Shown: positions 10,324 through 18,405 of the stretch, in pieces
Numbering within the stretch: position 1 is the stretch's first letter
How the letters are laid out: each line of letters begins with the position of its first letter
Source: Acholoe squamosa
Lineage: Eukaryota; Annelida; Polychaeta; Phyllodocida; Polynoidae
Direction: 5' to 3'
Assembly: GCA_949317995.1 (NCBI GenBank)
Contig: OX439040.1
Coordinates: 60,670,089 to 60,734,088, forward strand
Length of the DNA: 64,000 nucleotides
Notes under the pieces: generated by a model
What the model was told of the DNA's origin: nothing
The model's input: only the letters and a program-made list of their open reading frames with translations
The model's database searches: none
Made by a program: the position numbers and the translations under genes

Positions 10324-11232
10324 TTACGTTCCAGATATCAGGAGTCCAGCGGAAGCCTCGCTGGGCGTATCGCTCTCCAAGCTCAAGGCCCTCATCACCG
10401 CGGATGGACTGTCCATTGCCTCGGATGCTGGTGGAGCGACCGTGGCAGTTGTAACAGTCCGGGTGACAGTAGGGGGCGGGAGCAGGAGAGCTGCCGGAAC
10501 TGGCGGAGCAGCCGGGACCGGTGGAGTGGCCGGAACCGGTGGAGTAGCCGGGACCGGTGGGGCATCCGGGGGTACATCTGGTATGAAGATAAGGGACGAC
10601 GGTAAGCCGTCCCACTCCTCCAGATGTTTCCCGAATGCCAGGAAAAACTTGAGGTCAGCCTCCTTAAACCTATGGATGTATCTGGCGTTTTCAGCTTGGT
10701 GAAACTCCTTAAGCTTTTCGGCTTCCTTCTGCTGACGCCGGCAGGATTCGAGAGCCTCTTGGACTCTGTCCTTCTCCAGCTGCCTGATCTTGTCTTCCTC
10801 CCTCTTCTGGATTTCGTATACCAGATTGAGGGTGGCTTCAGTCATCGCCCGCCAGTAGTCGACTGACTTCTGGCGGTGCAATGCCTGCCACTCCGCCATC
10901 AGCTCATTCTGGATGTGAGCCGTTTGGACATCTCGGTGGTCAACAAACGTGTTCGGATCCTGAAGACCTGACAGCGTATCCGAAATTAGCTCCATCAGGG
11001 GTACCCGAGGGCCCGTTGGTGGAGCAATGACTGGTGGAGGCGCGGTGGCTTCCACTGGGGCAGGCGGAGTACCTGCTGGAGGAGCAGACGGGCCCTCAAC
11101 CGTTAGACCGCCCCGGCCTCGGCCACCGCCCGGGGAAGCTCGGGTGGACTCCAGCCCACCACGGCCTCTACCACGGGGTTTGGTCCGGCCCAGGGAGGTA
11201 AGGACCTGCGACTCAGGTCCAGCTGGTCCCAT
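10324..11232 (-). CDS. 302-aa RG/proline-rich coiled-coil ORF of the LTR element
   Basis: Starts at a true ATG (11232) 130 nt inside the preceding 518-codon ORF, one frame back, and ends with TAA at 10324. The N-terminus is RG-rich (GRGRGGLE, GGGRGRGGLT). A proline-rich stretch follows, then a charged helical segment at about residues 135-205 (EIQKREEDKIRQLEKD, RRQQKEAEKL) likely to be coiled coil. The C-terminus has a tandem PPVPA-type repeat encoded by 15-bp units. No family is recognised. An AAACCCC heptamer in the overlap (11181-11175) would permit -1 frameshifting from the upstream ORF. Its long open frame in a recent element suggests it is, or recently was, translated. Confidence 0.65.
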   Translation of the reverse strand: MGPAGPESQVLTSLGRTKPRGRGRGGLESTRASPGGGRGRGGLTVEGPSAPPAGTPPAPVEATAPPPVIAPPTGPRVPLMELISDTLSGLQDPNTFVDHRDVQTAHIQNELMAEWQALHRQKSVDYWRAMTEATLNLVYEIQKREEDKIRQLEKDRVQEALESCRRQQKEAEKLKEFHQAENARYIHRFKEADLKFFLAFGKHLEEWDGLPSSLIFIPDVPPDAPPVPATPPVPATPPVPAAPPVPAALLLPPPTVTRTVTTATVAPPASEAMDSPSAVMRALSLESDTPSEASAGLLISGT

Positions 11233-12659
11233 AGCGGGGAACTTCGCCGCGTACTCGCTATACGTGGGGCGCTTGCCGGAAGATCCCTCTCCGGCCCACC
11301 AAGAAGAATACCCGGATGGGGGAGCGAAGAGTTCGCCCCCACCATCCTGGCTGCCAGTGGCTTCGCCCGGGCGTTGTTCCGCGGGTGCAGGTGTAGAGGT
11401 GGTGGGTTAGCTGGTCTTGGCTGGTCCTTGCCACCCGAAGGGCTCACGGACCGGTCTGCTCGGGTCCTCTTGGAAGCAACAGTAGCCGTGGCTGTGCCTC
11501 CGTTAGGACCCTTAGAGCGGGCTTTGGCCTTCTCTCGCTTATCATCTCCTCGCCACTTTTTTACCTTCAGGTGCACCTCACTGGGCATCCCGAATTTCGT
11601 GGACGAGAAGTTGATTTGGAAGAAGGTCAACAAGTTGCCGCTCTTCCATGAGCAGAATCCGGTCTCGAATGCCTGCTCCTTAACGTCTTTAATGCTCAAC
11701 GAGGCCCAGTTAGCTAGGAGCTCGTTGAAGCACTTGATGGCTCGTTTCCTGGTTTTCTCCAGGCCGATGCCATGGGCCTTCTGCAAGTGCAGAGCCATGT
11801 CTCGGCGCCGGTGAGTGCTGAACGAGCCATCACAATGTTTGCTCGGGCGGTCCCCAAGCACACACATCATCACAGGCTTGTGGTGCATGTGATGTTCAAC
11901 AATGTGGCGAGCGAAGCGAGGCTTCGTCTCGAACATCTTCACACCCGTGAGAGCCAGCTGGCATGACTCGAATGGGCACCGTCGGCGGCTGCCGGTTGGT
12001 CCCCATTGGGTCATTGCCCACTGAACTTTCGTCCGGGCCTCGTAGCTGTAAATCGACCCCAATTTGGATTTCAGCTGGTCAATCCAAATGAGGTAGAATT
12101 TACCTACAGGCGTATCCGAGGGGCCGGATTTCATCCACTCCTCGTCATCGCTGTCACCGTCCTTATTGACGGCGCCGGGACACATGTAATGGACCGTGTC
12201 GTAGGCACAGTCCGCGAAGCAGCGAGGAGTCCGTTCTTTGAACCCTTCGGCTGCATTCTTCCACATCCATTTCTGATTGTCGTCTTTCGGGACATCCGTG
12301 GTCATCTCTTCCCACGTTGTCACGGACTCCAAATCAGATTTGGCCGACTCGGGCAGTTCTGGATCGCTGTCGCTATCCTCACTGTCCGTGTAGATACCAG
12401 CTCCCCTACGGCTCGCTCGGCTGGTGCTGGTGGTACCAGCCGAAGCCTTGGCAGAGGATTTGGCGCCTTTTCCGCTGGTGCTGGCAGTGGAAGCTGCAGC
12501 CGAGGTGGCTACTATGGTGGTTGAGGTTGTGGTGGTGGAGGCGGGCGTCTTCGGCTGACCCTTACCCCTCGGCTTGGTGGGGGGTGTGGGTTCTGCGGGA
12601 GACGCTTTCGCTCCGTTCTTTTTCTTCCGGCGCTGAACCTTGGTGGGCTGCGCCGGCAT
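11103..12659 (-). CDS. 518-aa ORF with two C2H2-type zinc-finger motifs, LTR element
   Basis: Begins with ATG at 12659, 148 nt inside the preceding ORF and one frame back. Residues 1-95 are basic then S/T/A-rich. An acidic patch (YTDSEDSDSDPELPES) follows. Residues 228-256 fit C-x4-C-x18-H-x3-H and residues 266-296 fit C-x9-C-x14-H-x4-H, suggesting a pair of atypical C2H2 fingers joined by a short linker. The C-terminal 150 residues are basic and proline-rich. No known gag, pol or env family is recognised. A nucleic-acid-binding role is an inference from fingers plus charge. A CCCCCCA heptamer in the upstream overlap fits -1 frameshift entry. Confidence 0.7.
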   Translation of the reverse strand: MPAQPTKVQRRKKKNGAKASPAEPTPPTKPRGKGQPKTPASTTTTSTTIVATSAAASTASTSGKGAKSSAKASAGTTSTSRASRRGAGIYTDSEDSDSDPELPESAKSDLESVTTWEEMTTDVPKDDNQKWMWKNAAEGFKERTPRCFADCAYDTVHYMCPGAVNKDGDSDDEEWMKSGPSDTPVGKFYLIWIDQLKSKLGSIYSYEARTKVQWAMTQWGPTGSRRRCPFESCQLALTGVKMFETKPRFARHIVEHHMHHKPVMMCVLGDRPSKHCDGSFSTHRRRDMALHLQKAHGIGLEKTRKRAIKCFNELLANWASLSIKDVKEQAFETGFCSWKSGNLLTFFQINFSSTKFGMPSEVHLKVKKWRGDDKREKAKARSKGPNGGTATATVASKRTRADRSVSPSGGKDQPRPANPPPLHLHPRNNARAKPLAARMVGANSSLPHPGILLGGPERDLPASAPRIASTRRSSPLWDQLDLSRRSLPPWAGPNPVVEAVVGWSPPELPRAVAEAGAV

Positions 12660-13729
12660 CTCAGGACTGGAATCCGACTCTCGTCCTCTGTACGAGGGCT
12701 CCTCCTTCCGCTGACTGGGGAGTCAGAGTCGGAAGAGACCTTGGTTTTCTGTTGGGCCTGCTGTTTGCGATGGGCCCGGCGAGCTGCAGTGACCTCCTTC
12801 TGCTGCTTGGCAAGCTCGGCTCGCTTTGCTTCCACAGCAGCCTGCTGGCGCGAGATGTCCTCTTCCGAGATCTCGCCAGGTGCCTCCGGGATGTCGGCAG
12901 CTGGGTCGGTCTCGGTTGTGGACCTCTCGACGGCGATGCGGACATCCTCAGCCTCCAGATCGCTCTCAGTGAGAGGACCCTTAGGCGCAGGTTTACGGGT
13001 CAATCGCTTGACCCGGTCGGTTTCCACCGACGACAAGGTGACTGTGGAGTCTGTATCCATGTCGGATTCGGACTCCCTTAACTCTGAGGCCTTTCGGGTG
13101 ATGCCCTCGGAGATCAAGACGGCTCGGGCCAGACTTTCGTTGACCGCCATATTCTCCGCTAACTTCAGATAGTTGCGGAGCCAAGAAACTGGCATATTGT
13201 CAGCCAGCTCGTCACTGCACGAGTCCATTACCAGAGTCTTGAAATCATCTGGTATGGGCTCGGGCACACCCTGCTCCACCGCCATTGGTCCACATCCGAA
13301 CATGGAGGCGTGCATGGGGATGTAGGTCCCCCAGGAGGTGTACACGACACCGGCCTCGCGATCGACGTGTGCCATACGTTCGATCCGAGTCTTGAATCCC
13401 GGAGGATACATTGGAATGTCCAGGACATCCACTTTGCTACCCGAAGCGGCTGCTGCAGACGAGCGCTCCGGGCGTGGTGGTGGTGGAGGTGGCATCCTCT
13501 CCCGGTCGGTGGCCTCGGCCATAGCCGAGAGCGTCCGGGCGGCCTCCTCTGTCGAAGAATCCATAGATTCCTCGACCCGAGACGGGACCTTCGGGTCCTC
13601 GCCTAGTTCCAACAGAACGTTGGCAGTCTGACGCGCGGCGTCAATCGTCCCCTGTGCCATGGCACTGAGGGCGACTTCCAAATAGTTTGGCGTCTGTGTT
13701 GGACTCCTCCCGAAGGATTCGTCCAACAA
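12512..13729 (-). CDS. 405-codon ORF after pol in the LTR element
   Basis: The open frame starts after a TAA at 13741-13739; the first codon called (13729) is TTG, and the first in-frame ATG is at 13660 in a good context (gtgccATGG), giving about 382 residues. It is about 440 nt downstream of the pol stop. An N-terminal helical part is followed by PPPPPPRPE, then a globular-looking stretch with YPPGFKTRIERM, TSWGTYIPMHASMFGCGP and NMPVSWLRNYLKLAENMAV. A charged coiled-coil segment follows (about 275-320, ISRQQAAVEAKRAELAKQQ), then a basic, proline-rich end. No family is recognised and no signal peptide or membrane segment is seen, so this is not a standard Env. Confidence 0.65.
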   Translation of the reverse strand: MLDESFGRSPTQTPNYLEVALSAMAQGTIDAARQTANVLLELGEDPKVPSRVEESMDSSTEEAARTLSAMAEATDRERMPPPPPPRPERSSAAAASGSKVDVLDIPMYPPGFKTRIERMAHVDREAGVVYTSWGTYIPMHASMFGCGPMAVEQGVPEPIPDDFKTLVMDSCSDELADNMPVSWLRNYLKLAENMAVNESLARAVLISEGITRKASELRESESDMDTDSTVTLSSVETDRVKRLTRKPAPKGPLTESDLEAEDVRIAVERSTTETDPAADIPEAPGEISEEDISRQQAAVEAKRAELAKQQKEVTAARRAHRKQQAQQKTKVSSDSDSPVSGRRSPRTEDESRIPVLRCRRSPPRFSAGRKRTERKRLPQNPHPPPSRGVRVSRRRPPPPPQPQPP

Positions 13730-13741
13730 AAGGTGATGTTA

Positions 13742-14169
13742 GGCAAGCTAACCGACAGCTAGGGGCCTGTAAACCGCCAACAACAACTAGAGCAAAAACG
13801 GGTGGCGTCTAACCACCACGAGTCCGCTCTAGTTATGACCAGTATGACGTCACGCATCTCGCCTCGCGAGATCCCACCGTGGCTATCCGGTGACCTAGTT
13901 CCAACCTTTCCCGCCGCACCCGCGGCGCCACCTAGGGAACTAGATCCGAACTAACATTCGACTCGACATGCGGGACGCGGCCTACCACCCGAGTGCTATC
14001 TGCTGGAGTTTGGCGGTGTATACAACGCTTCAAAGCGAATGTATCGGTTAATCCGACCGCCGCTCACGGGATACAGCTCCCCGGGGAGGGCACGTTCGGC
14101 ATCTCCAGCCGTGGGACGTATGTTACCCGACTATGGCGGACAACACGCAGCAGCTCGTTGTGTACTGAG
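13742..14169 (-). other. Non-coding gap between pol and the 3' ORFs
   Basis: About 430 nt with no long ORF on the element strand. This is where a splice acceptor or other entry signal for a subgenomic RNA would be expected; none could be assigned with confidence by eye. Confidence 0.5.
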
Positions 14170-17100
14170 TTAGGTTACGGCAGACCTCAACCGGGGACTG
14201 CGTCTAACGCCTTCGGTTAGCCTCTTATTTTTCCCGGCTTTACGTACGGCCCTTTCTGGATTCCGCTTAGCCACAGCCGGCACCTTCCCATACGTAATGC
14301 CTTCACTCAGCGAGACATTTTTCCTTTTCTTACGATTAGGTCGTTTCCTGGCCTTCGTCTTCTTTTTCACCATACCTTCGTCTCCCGGCGTCTTTCTCGG
14401 CCGGCCTCTAGGGCGTTTCGTCGGTACTACCACGCTCGGTCCGCTAGGGACAGATACAGGTGGTTTGTAGCCGAACTCCCTCTCCGCCTCTTCGCGTCCC
14501 TTCCAGGGCCGAAGTTTTCCGACATTTGTCTTCCATTTCCTACCAGTTAGGCAGTCCTCCATCATCACCGTGGATTCGGAGATGACACGAATTATTTTAA
14601 ACGGACCTTCCCAAGGCGTTACGAGCTTCAGCTTCTCCAGCGGCTCATAATACCTTAGGACTTTGTCCCCTACATTAAAACGAATTCGTTTAGCATTGGT
14701 GTCATAACCCACCTTCTGCCACTTCGCACTCTTCAGCAGTTCTTTACGAACGGCCTCGTATGCCTGTTTGAACCTGTCCCTTAATGACTCCACAAACAAC
14801 ACAGTGCAGGGCGCCTCCGGGTCTATACCGACCACTCCATACACTAAGTCGGCGGGCATTATGATGTCCTCGCCGAACACTAGCAGGTTGGGAGTGCAAT
14901 TAGTGGATGAATGGACAGTGTTGTTGTAGGCATGTACCACAAACTCACACTGTTCATCCCAGTCGTCCTGGTAAGTATTGACCAGGGGCTTTAGCACTTG
15001 TATGAGGGTTCTGTTGAAACGCTCTACCTGCCCATCCGACTGTGGTCGGTATGGGTTTGTTCGGGTCTTGCAAATGGCTAGGTAATGGCACATTTCCTGC
15101 CATAGCTCCGACTCAAACTCCCTTCCTTGGTCGCTGTGCATCATAAGGGGAACACCCAAATGTAACACCCAGCCTTTCACAAATGCCTCCGCACACGTGG
15201 CGGCTTTGTGGTTAGGAAGGGGGAACACCCGAGTGTACTTGGTATGATAGTCGGTTACGACCATCATACAAGTATTATCTCGGGGCGTCGTTTTAATTCC
15301 ACTGATGATATCTATCGCCACTCGAGCGAATCTGATACCAAACAATTCCTGGGATAGGGGTTGCTTACCCAGGCCGGGTCCCGGCTTGTTTTTACAGCAA
15401 TCCGGGCAAGTGGCGATCCACCGAAGCAGGTCGCCTCTCATACCGGGCCAGTAGTAACGCCTTTGTAGGCGCTCTATTGACCTTCTCTTACCGAAATGGC
15501 CACTTGTTTGATGGCCATGGCAATAATACATGATATCCCTCCTCATCGGGGTGGGTATCACTATTTGCAACAGCCTACCATTGGTGGGAGTTGTCTTCCA
15601 CCTGCACAGTATGCCGTCTCGGATCTCTAACTCGGTCCATTGGGCTAGCAACCGCCTCGCCTCCCTATCCTCTAGGGATACTAGCGGCCTTGCCGGTTTA
15701 ATACCTGACCGTAGGTATTCCATTATGCGTGCAGTGGTGGGATCCGACTGTTGGAACTTCTTGATGGTTTCCGGGGACCAATCAAGATAGCTACACACAG
15801 CCTCCTCCCAGGGGATACGGGGGGTGGTATGATTAAATACCAACCCGGCTACCACAGCATTGTGGGCCCCGCAGTCATCACAAGTGGCATTTTGGCACCT
15901 TCGGATGGGTCGTCTCGACAAGGCATCCGCATTGATATGTTTAGTACCGGGTCGGTGCTCTATTTGTTTATGCTCTAATCCGAATTCGGATAGATGAGCT
16001 AACCATCGTCCTATCATCCCCTCGGCGTCCTTAAAATTAAGGAGCCACCTAAGAGACGAATGGTCGGTTCTTAAGGTAAAGTCACTTCCCCAAAGGAAAT
16101 GCTTAAACTTTTTCGTATACACCACCACAGCGAGGAGTTCTCGCTTGGTGGTACAATAATTTCGCTGTGTCTTGCTTAACGTGTTGCTAGCAAATGCTAT
16201 CGGCACTTCGACTCCCCCTTGGACCTGAGAGAGAGCTGCCCCAATTGCATCATTGCTCGCATCGGTGTCTAAGATGAAATGTCCCTCGGGAGTGGGATAT
16301 TTCAACACGGGTGTATTCCTAAACAAATCTTTTAATTTATTAAAAGATTCTTCTTGCTCGCTGGTCCATGGGAATGGGTCCCGTGCCCTACCCGGAGTCC
16401 AGTGAGCTAAACACTGCATGGGGAAGCTCACACGAGAGTAATTTGGTATGAAATCACGATAATAGGAACAGAATCCTAAAAATGATCTCACCTCCTTAGC
16501 ACTCGTAGGTCTTTCCCAATTCTCTACGGCTTCCAATTTCTCCGGATCCGCACTCACTCCGTTAGGAGTAATGATCCTTCCCAAGTATGTAATGGTTTTC
16601 TTAAACAAATTACACTTCTTGGGTTTAAGTTTAAGACCATTTGATAGTATCCGGTCGAGGACTAAATGCAGATTCGCCAGGCATTGCTTGAACGACTTGC
16701 CGAACACGACCACATCATCCAAGTAAACCAGGCATTTCTTCCACAAAAGATCACTCAGTAAGGATTCCATCATAGCCTCGAATGTAGCGGGGGCGTTACA
16801 CAATCCGAAGGGTAAGACATTATACTCGAATAGCCCCATATGACTGGAGAATGCTGTCTTCTCCTTGTCATCGGGGTGCATCGGTATTTGCCAATACCCG
16901 GACTGTAAATCCAAGGTACAGAACCATTGGTTCCCGCCCAAGCTATCTAAAGTCTCGTCTATCCTTGGTAAGGGATACGAGTTCTTCTTTGTTATACCGT
17001 TCAATTTCCGATAATCGACACAAAAGCAGATTGTACCATCTTTCTTAGTGGTCATACAAACAGGACTAGACCAGGGACTCGAGCTGGGCACGATTACCCC

Positions 17101-18405
17101 TAGGTCTAACTGTTTTTGTATTTCCTCTTCGCAAATTAACTTCTTCTTTAGAGGAAGTCTACGATACGGAATTTTAAAAGGTTTCTCGTTGCCCACATCT
17201 ATGGTGTGCAACACCTTATCGGATCTACCCACCGGTCCTCCCTCCCTACCAAAAGCACTCTCGTACTTCTGTAGGAGTTTCGCCAGGCAATCCTTATCCT
17301 CCGTATTTTCTAAATCAGACTGATCAATCAGCTTTTGGAATTCTTCATCCAAAGGATGCTTACTAACAGGGTTCAGTGGTTTATTGAATTTTGCTTCGGC
17401 GACATGTTCTACCGAGCTCATCCTCCCAATACAGTCGCCTCGCCTCAGATAGACTACTGAACCACTTCGGTTAGTCATGGGTAATACAGTCCAAGCTGCA
17501 TTAGCCACTAATGTATCCACTGAGTCTAACCCGACGCTCGACAAGTACACCGTATCGGGTTCATAGACTCCAGTTTCATTCCTTTGAGCCATGGACCCGC
17601 CACAAAGGACATCGCAAGTGGTACCCGGTGGGATCTTCACCGTATGTATCACTGATGCGACCGAAGACACCTGTCTCAATACGCATTGGACATGCAAGCC
17701 ATACGGGTTCCGTATACTCATCATACCGTCCCTCGGGTCCAAGATGGCCCCGTATAAGCTTGCAAAATCCAGTCCGAGGATTCCGTCATCACTAACCTCT
17801 GCTATAGTTGGCGAAAGAACAAATTCTTTGCCTCCTATACGGATAGGCATAAACGTCCTACCAAATGTACGCATGCTGCTTCCGTCGGCCGTGCAAGCAT
17901 TTACCCCCGTTTTGAGGTTCTCATGGCTGCTGGCCACCGAGTCGAAAAACCTTTTGGACACACAGGAATGGCTAGCTCCGGTATCCACCAAGAATTCTCC
18001 TACCCGGCCTTCCACAGATATGGGTACATACCACCGTCTCCCCCCTAAGGGTGAGGGGTTACTGGTAAACTGGCGAAAGTCTCCCGAATCACCAAGATTC
18101 AATCCGAGTCCTCTCAGGAATTCCAGACACGGATGACTTGGGGGAAGGCGTGTCCCACACACTCGGATCAACTCTTTGATCCATCCTTCCTCTCCCCTAG
18201 TGTGGCCACTCGCCTCCATACGCTCACCCTCATACATACAAACACTAGGGTCCCCGGCCCCGGCCAAGGTGCAGGGGTGCGCACCCCCGGCCACCCGGCC
18301 TCCAGGTGTAATTGATTCGAAATCTTCCACCGGGTCACCCCCGGTAGCATTTTGGCATTCGTTCTTCCTTGGGGTCGTATCAGATGCCGTTGATACAACC
18401 CCCAC
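14170..18405 (-). CDS. pol: Pol polyprotein: protease, RT, RNase H, integrase (Ty3/gypsy)
   Basis: About 1411 codons, open throughout. The frame opens after TGA at 18420-18418, one frame back from gag, and has no ATG at its start (GTG at 18405), so expression by -1 frameshift is likely. Aspartic protease DTGA is at residues 141-144. RT shows FCVDYRKLNG (461-470) and YLDD (561-564). RNase H has DTDAS (713-717). Integrase has an H-x4-H..C-x2-C zinc region (H965, H970, C1000, C1003) and catalytic D1032, D1092, E1128 with 35 residues between the last two. A GPY/F-like motif (WEGPFKI) follows near 1280. The basic tail contains an AT-hook (PRGRPRK, about 1330) instead of a chromodomain. All catalytic residues are present, so the enzyme set looks functional. 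Confidence 0.97.
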   Translation of the reverse strand: MGVVSTASDTTPRKNECQNATGGDPVEDFESITPGGRVAGGAHPCTLAGAGDPSVCMYEGERMEASGHTRGEEGWIKELIRVCGTRLPPSHPCLEFLRGLGLNLGDSGDFRQFTSNPSPLGGRRWYVPISVEGRVGEFLVDTGASHSCVSKRFFDSVASSHENLKTGVNACTADGSSMRTFGRTFMPIRIGGKEFVLSPTIAEVSDDGILGLDFASLYGAILDPRDGMMSIRNPYGLHVQCVLRQVSSVASVIHTVKIPPGTTCDVLCGGSMAQRNETGVYEPDTVYLSSVGLDSVDTLVANAAWTVLPMTNRSGSVVYLRRGDCIGRMSSVEHVAEAKFNKPLNPVSKHPLDEEFQKLIDQSDLENTEDKDCLAKLLQKYESAFGREGGPVGRSDKVLHTIDVGNEKPFKIPYRRLPLKKKLICEEEIQKQLDLGVIVPSSSPWSSPVCMTTKKDGTICFCVDYRKLNGITKKNSYPLPRIDETLDSLGGNQWFCTLDLQSGYWQIPMHPDDKEKTAFSSHMGLFEYNVLPFGLCNAPATFEAMMESLLSDLLWKKCLVYLDDVVVFGKSFKQCLANLHLVLDRILSNGLKLKPKKCNLFKKTITYLGRIITPNGVSADPEKLEAVENWERPTSAKEVRSFLGFCSYYRDFIPNYSRVSFPMQCLAHWTPGRARDPFPWTSEQEESFNKLKDLFRNTPVLKYPTPEGHFILDTDASNDAIGAALSQVQGGVEVPIAFASNTLSKTQRNYCTTKRELLAVVVYTKKFKHFLWGSDFTLRTDHSSLRWLLNFKDAEGMIGRWLAHLSEFGLEHKQIEHRPGTKHINADALSRRPIRRCQNATCDDCGAHNAVVAGLVFNHTTPRIPWEEAVCSYLDWSPETIKKFQQSDPTTARIMEYLRSGIKPARPLVSLEDREARRLLAQWTELEIRDGILCRWKTTPTNGRLLQIVIPTPMRRDIMYYCHGHQTSGHFGKRRSIERLQRRYYWPGMRGDLLRWIATCPDCCKNKPGPGLGKQPLSQELFGIRFARVAIDIISGIKTTPRDNTCMMVVTDYHTKYTRVFPLPNHKAATCAEAFVKGWVLHLGVPLMMHSDQGREFESELWQEMCHYLAICKTRTNPYRPQSDGQVERFNRTLIQVLKPLVNTYQDDWDEQCEFVVHAYNNTVHSSTNCTPNLLVFGEDIIMPADLVYGVVGIDPEAPCTVLFVESLRDRFKQAYEAVRKELLKSAKWQKVGYDTNAKRIRFNVGDKVLRYYEPLEKLKLVTPWEGPFKIIRVISESTVMMEDCLTGRKWKTNVGKLRPWKGREEAEREFGYKPPVSVPSGPSVVVPTKRPRGRPRKTPGDEGMVKKKTKARKRPNRKKRKNVSLSEGITYGKVPAVAKRNPERAVRKAGKNKRLTEGVRRSPRLRSAVT
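18370..18404 (-). promoter_or_regulatory. Stem-loop after gag stop, probable frameshift stimulator
   Basis: On the element strand TGGGGGTTGTATCA pairs with TGATACGACCCCA around an 8-nt loop: 13 pairs with one bulged G and one G-U pair. It starts directly after the gag TAG. The gag end reads GTG-GAA-AAC-TAG; a one-base backward slip gives GGA-AAA-CTA, the pol frame. The A-site part (AAC to AAA) suits slipping; the P-site part is imperfect. Confidence 0.7.

Noticed and set aside
10028..13606. Plus-strand ORFs antisense to the LTR element cassette
   Set aside because: Shadows in GC-rich DNA of the minus-strand ORFs; composition follows the sense coding.
9982..13729. Classical env gene
   Set aside because: No signal peptide, cleavage site or fusion peptide was seen; only a weak C-terminal hydrophobic segment exists.
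14170..14450. Chromodomain at the Pol C-terminus
   Set aside because: The tail is basic and low-complexity with an AT-hook; no chromodomain aromatic pattern is seen.
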